Below, in pieces: positions 25,254 to 33,993 of a stretch of 64,000 nt of DNA. The position numbers and the translations under genes were made by a program. The DNA comes from Acidobacteriota bacterium (GTDB lineage: Bacteria; Acidobacteriota; Terriglobia; Acidiferrales; UBA7541): contig QHZD01000051.1 in NCBI GenBank assembly GCA_003225315.1, positions 22,539 to 86,538 of the forward strand, given 5' to 3'. The notes under the pieces are model-generated. The model did not search any database. It saw only the letters and a program-made list of their open reading frames with translations, and had not been told where the DNA came from. Position 1 is the first letter of the stretch; each line of letters begins with the position of its first letter.

Positions 25254-26552
25254 CTACAGCCAGCGCGACAGCAGCGTCCCCGCCGGCACAATCGTCGCGT
25301 CGCGTTCCGGTCCCGTCGAAATCATCCCAATCTCCACCTGCAGAAAATCGGAAATAAACTTAAGATAGTCGACCGCCGCCTTTGGCAGCTTCCCGCCATC
25401 TTTCACGCCATACGTTGTTTCATTCCACCCAGCGAGCGTCTTGTATTCCGGCGTGACTTGCTCGTATTCTTCTGCAAGCGCCGGCATTTCTTTCAGCCGC
25501 GTTCCTTTGTACTTGTATCCGACACACACCTGAATATCTTTCTGTGTATCAAAAACGTCCAGCTTGGTAATTACGAGCGAATCAATTCCATTGATCATTT
25601 TCGCGTAGCGTAGCACCTGCAAATCCAGCCAGCCGCAGCGTCGCGGCCGCCCCGTCACCGCGCCAAATTCTTTTCCGCGCTCGCGCACTTCTTTCGCGTC
25701 AAGGTCGGGCATTTCCGTCGGAAACGGGCCGCCGCCTACTCTCGTCGTGTACGCCTTGGAGATTCCCAGCACATGCTTGATTTTCGTCGGCGGCACGCCC
25801 ACGCCCGTCGCCGCCCCTCCCGAAGTAGCGCTCGATGAGGTCACGAACGGATAGGTTCCGTGGTCGATATCCAGCATGGTTCCCTGCGCGCCTTCGAACA
25901 GCACGGACTTCCCTTCGTCCAGCGCGCGGTTCAACAATTCCGCCGTATCGCAAATGTATCCACGGATCTTTTCGCTCAGTTTCAGCGTTTCTTCCACCTC
26001 ATGCGAAAAATCAATGTCTGCGCCGTAAGCGCCTTTCGCCAGACGGTTCTTCTCCGCCACCACGTGCGCTGCCTTCCTTCGAAACAACTCGGGCTCCAAC
26101 AGGTCGCACATCCGCAGCCCACGCCGCGCCATCTTGTCTTCATAGGCCGGGCCAATTCCCCGAGAAGTCGTGCCAATCTTATTTGCGCCGCGCGCGCCTT
26201 CCGCCGCTTTATCCAGCTCCCGGTGATATGGAAAAATCAGGTGCGCGCGATTGCTGACATGCAGACGGCTGTCCACGTTGACTCCCGCCTTGCACAGCGT
26301 TTCAATCTCCGCAACGAGTGCGGCCGGATCGACGACCACGCCAGTGCCAATCACCGCATGTTGTTTGGGGCGAAGAATTCCGCACGGGATCAGTTGCAGC
26401 ACGTAGCGGTCTTTTCCGATGATGACGGTGTGCCCGGCATTGTGCCCGCCCGCTACTCGGGCAATGTAATCGAACGAGCCGGAAAGATAGTCGACGACTT
26501 TGCCTTTTCCTTCATCGCCCCACTGTGCACCCACCACTACAACGGATTTCAT
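25254..26552 (-). CDS. purA: Adenylosuccinate synthetase
   Basis: This enzyme makes adenylosuccinate from IMP, GTP and aspartate in AMP synthesis. The 432-residue protein has the GTP-binding AQWGDEGKGKVVD, GGHNAGHT with the catalytic His, the IMP-binding GTTSRGIGPAYEDK, and the switch segment TGRPRRCGWLDL. Length and motif order are normal. It is separated from moeA by about 100 bases and read in the same direction. Confidence 0.97.
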   Translation of the reverse strand: MKSVVVVGAQWGDEGKGKVVDYLSGSFDYIARVAGGHNAGHTVIIGKDRYVLQLIPCGILRPKQHAVIGTGVVVDPAALVAEIETLCKAGVNVDSRLHVSNRAHLIFPYHRELDKAAEGARGANKIGTTSRGIGPAYEDKMARRGLRMCDLLEPELFRRKAAHVVAEKNRLAKGAYGADIDFSHEVEETLKLSEKIRGYICDTAELLNRALDEGKSVLFEGAQGTMLDIDHGTYPFVTSSSATSGGAATGVGVPPTKIKHVLGISKAYTTRVGGGPFPTEMPDLDAKEVRERGKEFGAVTGRPRRCGWLDLQVLRYAKMINGIDSLVITKLDVFDTQKDIQVCVGYKYKGTRLKEMPALAEEYEQVTPEYKTLAGWNETTYGVKDGGKLPKAAVDYLKFISDFLQVEIGMISTGPERDATIVPAGTLLSRWL

Positions 26553-26733
26553 TCTTCGCCTTTCTCTTCACACGCTTTGACTCATCAGGGCCCTGCCCCG
26601 TGGGTCGGGGCCGCACCCTTCCCTCTCCGTCACTTCCTGAGAGGAAAATTTACTGGCGGGAATTCGCGGGAAACAACAATTTAGAATCGTACGCTCGCCT
26701 CGTCTTCAACGCAAGCAAGCCTTCCACGCACAC

Positions 26734-27318
26734 CTATTTCGACAATTCTCGATATCGGAAGCAACTCACCAGGTGGTCGTTCACCATGCCCGTCGCTTGC
26801 ATCAGTGCGTAGCAAATAGTCGATCCCACAAACCGGAAGCCGCGCTTCTGCAAATCCTTGCTGAGCGCGTCCGATTCGGCCGTTTTTGCAGGGAGGCCGC
26901 TGTGGCTTTTCCACGCGTTTTGTTTGGGCTGGCCGCCGACGAAGCGCCACGCATACGCATCAAATGTACCAAATTCTTTCTGCACTTCCAGGAACGCCCG
27001 CGCGTTCGTAATCGCCGCGTCGATCTTCAGCCGGTTGCGGATGATTCCCGCGTCGCGGAGCAGCTCGCGCACTTTCTTTTTGTCGTAGCGTGCCACTTTC
27101 GCGGGATCGAATCCGTCAAACACTTCGCGATACCGCGCGCGTTTCTTCAAAATCGTGTCCCAGCTCAGCCCCGCCTGCGCGCCTTCCAAAATCAGAAACT
27201 CAAACCACTTCTTCTCGTCGTGAACGGGCACGCCCCATTCCTCATCATGATAAGGAATGTTCAGTTCATTCGCCGCCCAAGTACAACGCACTTGCGCGAT
27301 TGGCTTGCTTGTCGCCAT
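26734..27318 (-). CDS. tag: DNA-3-methyladenine glycosylase I
   Basis: Tag removes 3-methyladenine from alkylated DNA. The 194-residue protein has the start RCTWAANELNIPYHDEEWG, with the first zinc ligands Cys and His, and the GLSWDTILKKR block with the active-site region. It ends with the second zinc pair HLVSC in MVNDHLVSCFRY. The ATG at 27318 (MATSKPIAQ) gives the family length; the longer frame to 27393 crosses the terminator of the next gene. Confidence 0.93.
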   Translation of the reverse strand: MATSKPIAQVRCTWAANELNIPYHDEEWGVPVHDEKKWFEFLILEGAQAGLSWDTILKKRARYREVFDGFDPAKVARYDKKKVRELLRDAGIIRNRLKIDAAITNARAFLEVQKEFGTFDAYAWRFVGGQPKQNAWKSHSGLPAKTAESDALSKDLQKRGFRFVGSTICYALMQATGMVNDHLVSCFRYRELSK

Positions 27319-27359
27319 ATCCCTTATGTCAGCATTCTCATCCACACCCGAATCCAAAC

Positions 27360-27395
27360 AAAAAAAAGCGCGCCGCACTTTGCCGCGCGGCACGC
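27360..27395 (-). terminator. Intrinsic terminator of trxA
   Basis: On the - strand a 9-bp GC-rich stem (GCGTGCCGC / GCGGCGCGC with one G-T pair) and a 10-base loop are followed by eight T residues. It starts 18 bases beyond the trxA stop codon and ends transcription before tag. Confidence 0.85.
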
Positions 27396-27412
27396 CTTCA
27401 CTTGCTTCTTCC

Positions 27413-27757
27413 TCAAATTACCCCGATGTGCCGTTCCAGCGCCTTGGTGATCTGCTCTTTGGGCACTGCACCCACAATTTGCTCGACGACTTGCCCGTTC
27501 TTGAACAGCAGCAGCGTCGGGATTCCCTGCACACGATATCGGCCCGCCGAATTCATCGCTTCATCCACGTTCAATTTCATCACTTTCAGCTTCCCCGCGT
27601 AGTCGTGCGCGATCTCCGCCACCGTCGGCGCGAGCATGTGGCACGGGCGGCACCATTCTGCCCAGAAATCCACCATGACCGGCTGCGCATTGCTGGCCGT
27701 CAGCACCTCAGCTTCGAAATTCTTGTCATCTGCAGTCTGAATTGTATTATCCGCCAT
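27413..27757 (-). CDS. trxA: Thioredoxin (WCRPC active site)
   Basis: This 114-residue thioredoxin-fold protein keeps protein thiols reduced in the cytoplasm. The active site reads VDFWAEWCRPCHMLAP with Cys36 and Cys39; Arg replaces the usual Gly in WCGPC. The cis-proline segment is VQGIPTLLLFKNG. The ATG at 27757 (MADNTIQT) was chosen because the family begins there; the ten extra upstream residues have no counterpart. Confidence 0.92.
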   Translation of the reverse strand: MADNTIQTADDKNFEAEVLTASNAQPVMVDFWAEWCRPCHMLAPTVAEIAHDYAGKLKVMKLNVDEAMNSAGRYRVQGIPTLLLFKNGQVVEQIVGAVPKEQITKALERHIGVI

Positions 27758-27823
27758 GTCCTTTGTCCTCAGCAGCTTGCCCGCCACATGCGGGCCGCCG
27801 CATCTCCTTCTCCTCAGCCGATT

Positions 27824-29473
27824 CTAATTGGATGTTCCAGCACGCTTTTGGTTTCTTGCGCCTTGCCCTGACTTCTTGGGCGTTTGCTCCGCAGTTTGCG
27901 GCGTCTGTTCCGGCTCGCGCTCGGCTTGCGCCGAGCTTTGAGGGGCTTGCTCCGGTTCTTGCGTGGGCTGCTGCGTGGGTTGCCCCTTGCTCCGAGCCGC
28001 CTTTCCCGAACCTTTCACCGCCGCCGAAAATCCTCGTGCGACTCGCGCGGCCTCATACAGCTTCGCATACTCCGCCGCAGCCGTCTTCCAAGAAAAATCC
28101 TTCGCCATCCCGTTCAACTGGATGCGCTTCCAGATTCTCTCATCCATGTAGTGATGCAGCGCCTGCCGAACGGCAAACAAGAGCGCCTCGCCGGTGTACT
28201 CCTTGAACTTGAACCCCGTCCCTGTCCCGTGCTCCACGTCGAACGGCTCGATGCTGTCGTCCAACCCGCCGGTGGCTCTCACGATCGGCACCGTACCATA
28301 CTTCAAGCTGTACATCTGATTCAACCCCGACGGTTCATAGCGCGAAGGCATCAGGAACATGTCTGCGCCGGCTTCGACCTTGTGCGCCAGTGTATTGTCG
28401 TACGCGATCTTCACGCCGACGCGCCCCGGATACGCCGCTGCCAGCGCCCGGAACAACTCCTCATATTTGCGGTCGCCACTTCCCAGGACCGTCAGCATCA
28501 AATCCTCGCGCATCAATTCATGCGCTTTATCCGCAATCAAATCAAAGCCTTTTTGATCCGCGAAGCGCGACACAATTCCAATCACCGGCCGGCTCAAGCT
28601 CTCCGGCGGCAATCCAAACACTTCCAGCAGATCCGCCTTACACACCTGCTTTCCGCCCAAATCTTTCGCCGAATAATTCGCCGCGATCAGCTTGTCAGTC
28701 GACGGATTCCATGCCGCGTAATCCACGCCGTTCAAAATTCCCACTAGCCGGTCCGCGCGGCTCTTCGCCACACCATCCAATCCATGCCCATATTCCCGCG
28801 TCTGAATTTCTTCGGCGTATTTCCTGCTCACCGTCGTCAAGTAATCCGAAAAAACCAATCCACCCTTCAGCAGGTTTGCGCTCCCGAAGAATTCAATTCC
28901 CGTCGGATGAAACAGGGTCGGCGGCAGTCCTACGCGTTCCAAAACATCCCTCGTGAACTGCCCGTGATACCCCATGTTGTGAATCGAGAAAACGACGGGA
29001 ATGTCCTTCACCAACGGATCGTCGCTGTAGGAAGTCCGCAACAGCACCGGCACCAGCGCCGATTGCCAGTCGTGGCAATGAAACACGTCCGTGGGCCAGA
29101 TGTGCTTTGCGATCTCAATCGCCGCGCGGCAGAACTCCGCATACCGCTCCGGATTGTCCGGATAATCCCCAGTGCTCCCGCCATACAATCCATCGCGGTC
29201 AAAGTACGCCGCATCTTCCACAAAAAAATACCGCACGCCGTTCAGCACCGTGCCGTCGGCGATCGCCGGAAATCGCACCCGCGCTCCGCCCATTGGAATC
29301 GTCAGGCTCGGCATCACCACTGCCGTCGCCTTCGTTCCGCGGTATCGCGGCAACACGACGGCAACCTCGTGGCCCTGCGCTACGAGCCCCTTCGGCAGCG
29401 CCTCCACTACGTCCGCCAGGCCGCCCGTCTTCGAGAACGGCAGCCCTTCCGATGCCACAAACAAGATTCTCAC
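27824..29473 (-). CDS. glgA: Glycogen synthase (ADP-glucose type)
   Basis: This 549-residue GT5 glycosyltransferase elongates alpha-1,4-glucan from ADP-glucose. The N-terminal ASEGLPFSKTGGLADV contains the ADP-glucose-binding KTGGL motif; FHCHDWQSALVP and the C-terminal PSRYEPSGLNQMYSLKYG with the E-x7-E signature are present. About 60 residues at the end are a Gln/Pro/Glu-rich tail (QPTQQPTQEPEQAPQ), an unusual low-complexity addition that is probably disordered. No other glycogen genes lie nearby. Confidence 0.95.
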   Translation of the reverse strand: MRILFVASEGLPFSKTGGLADVVEALPKGLVAQGHEVAVVLPRYRGTKATAVVMPSLTIPMGGARVRFPAIADGTVLNGVRYFFVEDAAYFDRDGLYGGSTGDYPDNPERYAEFCRAAIEIAKHIWPTDVFHCHDWQSALVPVLLRTSYSDDPLVKDIPVVFSIHNMGYHGQFTRDVLERVGLPPTLFHPTGIEFFGSANLLKGGLVFSDYLTTVSRKYAEEIQTREYGHGLDGVAKSRADRLVGILNGVDYAAWNPSTDKLIAANYSAKDLGGKQVCKADLLEVFGLPPESLSRPVIGIVSRFADQKGFDLIADKAHELMREDLMLTVLGSGDRKYEELFRALAAAYPGRVGVKIAYDNTLAHKVEAGADMFLMPSRYEPSGLNQMYSLKYGTVPIVRATGGLDDSIEPFDVEHGTGTGFKFKEYTGEALLFAVRQALHHYMDERIWKRIQLNGMAKDFSWKTAAAEYAKLYEAARVARGFSAAVKGSGKAARSKGQPTQQPTQEPEQAPQSSAQAEREPEQTPQTAEQTPKKSGQGARNQKRAGTSN

Positions 29474-29800
29474 AGTGCGTTCACCAACGGCTTACAAGGA
29501 ACAACGCAGCCATTCTACGCCACCGGAGCACCGTAGGCGCAGCAGAAGTTTGCCCGGCCAGCGCCGCGTCCCTCCCCTTCATTTCAAACGGAGCAAGCCG
29601 ATGCTTTTTCTTCCCGCTTCGCTCCTGCGAAGCCGTCGGCCTGCGCAGTGAGAAATCTCTCTTCGCTTCAGTCATAGCGGCGTCCCTTCAGGGCGCCATC
29701 TTGCCGTTTGCCCGTCTCCGCCCACGTGCTTTTTCCGCATGCAATGCACCCATGCCGAATTGGGCACGCTAAATTGCACACCTCAGGATTCACTCATAGA
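29474..29800. other. Intergenic region upstream of glgA
   Basis: No gene is supported here. A short imperfect hairpin (GGCGTCCC-TTCA-GGGCGCC, about 29681-29699) of the same general style as those at 30092-30165 is visible. A promoter for glgA should lie near 29480-29560 on the - strand, but no clear consensus was found. Confidence 0.35.
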
Positions 29801-30055
29801 ATGGCCTCATCGATGGGCGCGCATTTCCCAGCCAAGCCGGAATTCGTGCAACTCACCGAGTGGGGTACTGGGCGTGTTCCTCAGGGAAGTTCTTGGATGA
29901 TCTTTGAAGTTGATTCCGTCGCGCCAAGCTGCATTCATCCCGGCGAGTGGGTAGTTCATGTTCGCGACTACCGTTATGGCGCCGACCCCGCAGGAATGTT
30001 GGGCCGCGACTACCAAATCTGGTCGCTAACTCCAGGCGACTATGAACCAGTCTGA
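29801..30055 (+). CDS. Small hypothetical protein
   Basis: This 84-residue reading (MASSMGAHFPAKPEFVQL and on) has protein-like composition with aromatic and acidic residues (SSWMIFEVDSV, WVVHVRDYRYG, DYQIWSLTPGDYEPV) and an AGGA about 15 bases before the ATG. The open frame extends to 29708, but the upstream part is not convincing. No family is recognised. It stands alone between glgA and the nucleotidyltransferase gene. Confidence 0.4.
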   Translation: MASSMGAHFPAKPEFVQLTEWGTGRVPQGSSWMIFEVDSVAPSCIHPGEWVVHVRDYRYGADPAGMLGRDYQIWSLTPGDYEPV

Positions 30056-30091
30056 CACCGCCCCGCTCCCCAATTTTTTAGGGCTGTGTAG

Positions 30092-30165
30092 GGCCGGACT
30101 TCAGTCTGGCCTTCCTTGCTCAGACCTGCCTTGCTTCTTGGTGGGACAGCCATTCCTGGCTGTCC
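30092..30165. repeat. Pair of REP-like hairpins
   Basis: Two hairpins follow each other: GGCCGGACT-TC-AGTCTGGCC (30092-30111, one mismatch) and a perfect 9-bp GGACAGCCA-TTCC-TGGCTGTCC (30144-30165). The second is followed by GCCTTTTCC and could also act as a terminator for the small gene before it. The twin-hairpin layout resembles intergenic REP elements; genome copies could not be checked. Confidence 0.5.
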
Positions 30166-30319
30166 GCCTTTTCCCCAATCCTTCGCAGGGGCACGATATC
30201 GGAGATTCCGGGCAGCAGCCGGAACATCGTGCCCTCAGTCGTAGCTTGGTCGCATCCCCTCGTGCTGTTCGTGCGAAGATTCTTTATACGAACCATAACT
30301 GATATCCTTCCTTGAAAAA

Positions 30320-31132
30320 ATGAGCCTACCGAAGAATATCCCCAAGGATCTCTCCAGCTTTCTGGAAGCGATGGCCACCGATTTCCCGGCGATTCTGCAT
30401 GGCAATCTCGTTGGCATCTACGTGTGGGGCTCGTTGACCTACGACGCATTCGAAGAGATCTGCAGCGATGTCGATTGCGTGGGTGTCACCCGGCGAGACC
30501 TCGAAGACCGCGAATTTTCAGAACTGGATGGCTGGTTCAAAACGAAAGCGGAGCAGAACCGCTGGGTCAAGCGAATCGACATGCGCTTCGTCATCGACCA
30601 CGAATTTCTCGACAAGGCGTCGCGTTGCTGCGGCTTCTACCACCACACTGGAAGGCTCGCCCGTCATGGATCGGACGGAAACCCCATCATCTGGGTGAAT
30701 ATCGCTCAGTCCGGCATCAGCCTGTGGGGCGAGGACGCCAAGTCCATCGCGCCCCAAGTGTCCGACCAATGCCTCAACGACGCGCTCCTCTTGGAACTGA
30801 ACTACCTGAAAGAAGACCTCACCGCCAACGCCGGAGACCGCTTCAACAGGGCGTTCATTCACAACGCCTACGCTGTCCTCACTGCCTATCGCATCCTTTA
30901 CTCGGCCCATCACAGGGCTCTGGCGTCCAAAGACCAAGCTTACGGCTGGGCGATGGAAACCGTCCCGCCCGTGTGGCGGGCGGTCATTCACGCTGCTAAA
31001 GAGAATCGACTGAGGAATGCCGGCTCGACGACACCCCAGTTGGAAGAGGACGCGAAGCAGTTCGTGGAGTTCGTCTCCGGTGAGGTCAATCGCATACTGG
31101 CTATCCCACAGCAACTAAACCACTTAAAGTAA
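30320..31132 (+). CDS. Aminoglycoside-nucleotidyltransferase-like protein (DUF4111)
   Basis: This 270-residue protein has the nucleotidyltransferase motif VWGSLTYDAFEEICSDVDCVGV, with Gly-Ser and the Asp-x-Asp metal pair. The C-terminal helical half resembles the DUF4111 domain of AadA-type ANT(3'')(9) enzymes, including a long helix ending near YLKEDL. AadA enzymes adenylylate streptomycin or spectinomycin. Sequence likeness is partial and the substrate here is unknown, so resistance is only a possibility. The ribosome-binding site is weak. A near-perfect promoter for the next gene begins 4 bases after the stop codon. Confidence 0.75.
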   Translation: MSLPKNIPKDLSSFLEAMATDFPAILHGNLVGIYVWGSLTYDAFEEICSDVDCVGVTRRDLEDREFSELDGWFKTKAEQNRWVKRIDMRFVIDHEFLDKASRCCGFYHHTGRLARHGSDGNPIIWVNIAQSGISLWGEDAKSIAPQVSDQCLNDALLLELNYLKEDLTANAGDRFNRAFIHNAYAVLTAYRILYSAHHRALASKDQAYGWAMETVPPVWRAVIHAAKENRLRNAGSTTPQLEEDAKQFVEFVSGEVNRILAIPQQLNHLK

Positions 31133-31135
31133 TCC

Positions 31136-31163
31136 TTGACATACGTTACCAATATGCTATAAT
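31136..31163 (+). promoter_or_regulatory. Near-consensus sigma70 promoter upstream of rsmA
   Basis: TTGACA (31136-31141) and TATAAT (31158-31163) are both exact consensus hexamers, separated by 16 bases. Transcription would start near 31170, giving a leader of more than 400 nt before rsmA at 31586. This is the strongest sigma70 promoter seen in the window. Confidence 0.75.
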
Positions 31164-31239
31164 GGCTTGGTAGTTCCGGCACGCTCCCTCAGCCGCCCAC
31201 CGTAGGAAGTGCTCTTCGCCCAATGTGCGCTCTCTGCAT

Positions 31240-31502
31240 CCCGGTTTTCGTACCGGGGCTCGCCCTCCATGCGGTCCTTCTGACTCCGCCGGCAGCAGAC
31301 GTGTGCCTCCCTCCCGCAACCCCTCTAGAATCAACACTTGTGGAAGTGATCATTCTAAACACTTTAAACCTCTTTAGAATGAACGCGGGCTTGGCAAGGC
31401 CACAGTTTGCACAATTTTGGTGCAATGTAAGCCCCTGTCGAATCAACACTTGCAAAAGTGGTTCAAAACAAACGGCTTTATCTACGTTCAGAATCAACAC
31501 TT
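31240..31502 (+). repeat. Structured leader with three GAATCAACACTT repeats
   Basis: The non-coding stretch between the promoter and rsmA holds a perfect hairpin CCCGGT-TTTCGT-ACCGGG (31240-31257) and three copies of GAATCAACACTT at 31328, 31440 and 31491. The first copy lies in a 14-bp inverted repeat with two mismatches (31326-31357); the second also pairs with AAGTG just downstream. No convincing gene is seen on either strand. Confidence 0.5.
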
Positions 31503-31585
31503 ATGAAAAACAGGCCGGGTGGGGGAGGGATTACTTCGTTCCCTCGCTCAGCGTTCTGGGCGCCTCTTGCTACACTGTTCCACCC

Positions 31586-32494
31586 ATGGCACGCCAACGC
31601 CTCGGCCAACACTTTCTTGCCGACCTCCACTGGCGCGAAGAGATAGCGCGCGCCATTCGCGTGTCGCCGCATTCGCTGGCGCCACTCGCTGGCGACGGTC
31701 GAAGTCAAGCCCCGCTTCCCCGGGACGATCAGCACTGCTGGATCGAAATCGGTTCGGGGCACGGTGAAATGACCCAGCACCTTCTCGCCACCGGCGCTCC
31801 TGTCCACGCCATCGAACTCGATCCGGCGTTCCTGCCGGGTCTGCGCCACCTCGCAAAGCAATTCCCGAATCTCAACGTCGTTCCTGGCGACGTTCTCAAA
31901 GCCGACATCGCTGCCATCGCGGGCGGCCGCCGCGTGCGCGTCTACGGCAATCTTCCTTATTACATCACGTCGCCAATCCTTCATCGCCTCTTCACCTTCG
32001 CCGACCTCATCGACGAAATCCACGTCGTCATTCAGACCGAAGTCGCCCTTCGCCTCGCCGCCCAGCCCGGCACCCGCGATTACGGCTATCTTTCCGTCCT
32101 CACCCAGTTCTATACGCGTCCGGAATTCGTCTTCGAAATTCCGCGCGATGCGTTCAATCCACCGCCGGAAGTCACTTCTGCCCTCGTCACGCTTCGCCTG
32201 CCCGGCGAACGCGCAAAGCTTTCCCTCGCGTCGTGCGCCCCGCCAGCCGCAGGCACGCAGGCACACTCGTCCACCGATGCCGATTCTCGCTTCTTGGATT
32301 TTGTGAAATTGTGTTTCTCGCAGAAACGCAAAACGCTCGTCAACAACGTGCGCTCTCTCGCTAAGCCCGATCGTACGCGCGAAGCCCTTGCCGCGCTAGA
32401 ACTTCGCCCCGACGCTCGCGCCGAGCAACTCCCCGTCGCCCAGCTCGCTGCCCTTCATTCTCTTCTGTCTGCGCTCCCGGATTCTGCGCCATGA
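31586..32494 (+). CDS. rsmA: 16S rRNA dimethyladenosine transferase
   Basis: RsmA (KsgA) dimethylates two adjacent adenosines in helix 45 of 16S rRNA late in 30S assembly. The 302-residue protein starts MARQRLGQHFLAD and has the SAM-binding WIEIGSGHGEMTQHL and HAIELDPAF, the catalytic VYGNLPYYITSPIL and the C-terminal QKRKTLVNNVRSL. A poorly conserved insertion (SLAPLAGDGRSQAPLPRDDQ) precedes the SAM motif. The open frame extends to 31223, but that part covers the repeat leader. The 3' end overlaps the convergent phosphodiesterase gene by 40 bases. Confidence 0.95.
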   Translation: MARQRLGQHFLADLHWREEIARAIRVSPHSLAPLAGDGRSQAPLPRDDQHCWIEIGSGHGEMTQHLLATGAPVHAIELDPAFLPGLRHLAKQFPNLNVVPGDVLKADIAAIAGGRRVRVYGNLPYYITSPILHRLFTFADLIDEIHVVIQTEVALRLAAQPGTRDYGYLSVLTQFYTRPEFVFEIPRDAFNPPPEVTSALVTLRLPGERAKLSLASCAPPAAGTQAHSSTDADSRFLDFVKLCFSQKRKTLVNNVRSLAKPDRTREALAALELRPDARAEQLPVAQLAALHSLLSALPDSAP

Positions 32495-33210
32495 GAATCT
32501 CTCTTTGTCGCCGCCGCCAGCCGGTCCGGATAGTCGCTCATGATCCCGTCGACTCCGGCGGCGATCAGCATTCGCATGTGCGCGGGATTGTTCACCGTCC
32601 AGCACACCACGTGCAAATCTTTTTTCTTGGCTTGCGCGATCAGTGCAGGCGTCACCAGGTCCCCGCGCACCACCAGTTGCCGCGCGCCGATTTCGACGGC
32701 TTTGTCCAGCGGATTTTCGATTTGCCCGTCATACAGAAGCCCGGTCATCAGCGTGGGCTCGATTTTCCGCACATTCAGCACGATGGCGGGATCGAACGAA
32801 ATCACCACGGCCCGCGGTATCTCTCCCGAATCGCGCAGCGCGCCAATCAGCGCGTGCTCTCCGCCCCATGCGCTCCCCGGTTTTATTTCCAGGTAAAGTA
32901 CCACGTCATTTTTTTTGGAGAACTCCAGGATTTCTTCCAGTGTGGGGATGCGCTCTCCGGCGAATTCGCTCCCGAACCACGACCCGGCATCCAGCCGCCG
33001 CAAATCGGCAAGCGTCATGTCGTGTACCGCGCCCTGTCCGTTCGTGGTGCGATCCACGGTGGTGTCGTGAATGGCCACGAAGTGCGCATCGCGCGAAAGC
33101 TGCAAATCCGTTTCGATGAACGTAGCCCCAAGCGCAACGGCTTTCCGGAACGCCGCCAACGTGTTTTCCGGCGCGTTCCCCGAAGCCCCACGATGCGCAA
33201 TCACCAGCAC
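32455..33210 (-). CDS. Glycerophosphodiester phosphodiesterase
   Basis: This enzyme hydrolyses deacylated phospholipids to glycerol-3-phosphate and an alcohol. The 251-residue protein has the GDPD core: IAHRGASGNAPENTLAAF with catalytic His and Arg, ETDLQLSRDAHFVAIHD with the metal-binding Glu-x-Asp and second His, and LYLEIKPG. There is no signal peptide, so it resembles cytoplasmic UgpQ. The final 15 residues are polar and lie over the end of rsmA on the opposite strand. Confidence 0.92.
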   Translation of the reverse strand: MLVIAHRGASGNAPENTLAAFRKAVALGATFIETDLQLSRDAHFVAIHDTTVDRTTNGQGAVHDMTLADLRRLDAGSWFGSEFAGERIPTLEEILEFSKKNDVVLYLEIKPGSAWGGEHALIGALRDSGEIPRAVVISFDPAIVLNVRKIEPTLMTGLLYDGQIENPLDKAVEIGARQLVVRGDLVTPALIAQAKKKDLHVVCWTVNNPAHMRMLIAAGVDGIMSDYPDRLAAATKRDSHGAESGSADRRE

Positions 33211-33417
33211 TATGCCACTCTCAGCGCGGGCATAAATTTAGATACAACACCGCCGCTCTCAAAAAGTTTCTCTCTTCGGAATAATCCCATGTCTCCCGCC
33301 GTCCTTGTCGGGAGTATGCTAACACCTCCCCTCGGCACGGGTGCAGGCAACCCAAGCCTCCTGCATCTTGAATCTAACTGGTTGAAAAAAGTTAGGACAT
33401 TTGTCCAGGAGGAAATC

Positions 33418-33993
33418 ATGAGAAAGGAACTCCGGTCCCTGTTTGTAATGCTGCTCCTCGCCATTCCCATGGTGGCCTTGGCAAACTCTCTCGCGGCTCA
33501 GCCGCAGGAAGAGAAGAAGCAGCGCAGTGAAGCAAAATATCGCGAAAAACTAGCCAAAGAAGTGCGGCATCAGCTCGTCATGCTGCCGTGGTATTCCGTA
33601 TTCGATAGCCTTGAATATAAGGTCGAAGGTGACAAGGTCATTCTCTTCGGCCAGGTCACCCGGCCGACTTTGAAGTCCGACGCCGAAGCCGCCGTGAAGA
33701 GCATCGAGGCAGTCTCCTCGGTGGTGAACAACATCGAGGTTCTTCCGCTCTCGCCGATGGATGACCAGATCCGCCGTGCTGTGTACCGCGCGATTTATGG
33801 AGATTCCGGCCTCTCGCGTTACTCCATTCAGGCCGTGCCGTCCATCCATATCATCGTGAAGAATGGCAACGTCACGCTGGAGGGCGTGGTGGATAACGAA
33901 GCGGATAAAAATCTTGCGTACCTGCGCGCCAGCGCGGTTCCCAATATTTTTTCCGTGAAGAACAATTTAGTCGTCGTCGGCAACGGCAAATAA
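33418..33993 (+). CDS. Secreted protein with two BON domains
   Basis: This 191-residue protein has a signal peptide (MRKELRSLFVMLLLAIPMVA, cleavage near ANSLAAQP), a charged linker and two BON domains. The first contains VEGDKVILFGQVTRPTLK, the second IIVKNGNVTLEGVVDNEADKN, each with the family's central glycine. BON domains bind membranes or lipids in periplasmic proteins such as OsmY. The start follows CAGGAGGAAATC, a strong ribosome-binding site, and a small palindrome GGACA-TT-TGTCC overlaps that leader. Degenerate tandem repeats begin within the last codons. Confidence 0.85.
   Translation: MRKELRSLFVMLLLAIPMVALANSLAAQPQEEKKQRSEAKYREKLAKEVRHQLVMLPWYSVFDSLEYKVEGDKVILFGQVTRPTLKSDAEAAVKSIEAVSSVVNNIEVLPLSPMDDQIRRAVYRAIYGDSGLSRYSIQAVPSIHIIVKNGNVTLEGVVDNEADKNLAYLRASAVPNIFSVKNNLVVVGNGK

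Noticed and set aside
31189..31500. A 103-codon - strand frame in the rsmA leader
   Set aside because: It translates the repeat region, has no ribosome-binding site and no protein-like pattern; the strong promoter points the other way.
32491..33417. Upstream part of the 500-codon frame ending in the BON gene
   Set aside because: It is antisense to the phosphodiesterase gene; the signal peptide and strong ribosome-binding site place the true start at 33418.
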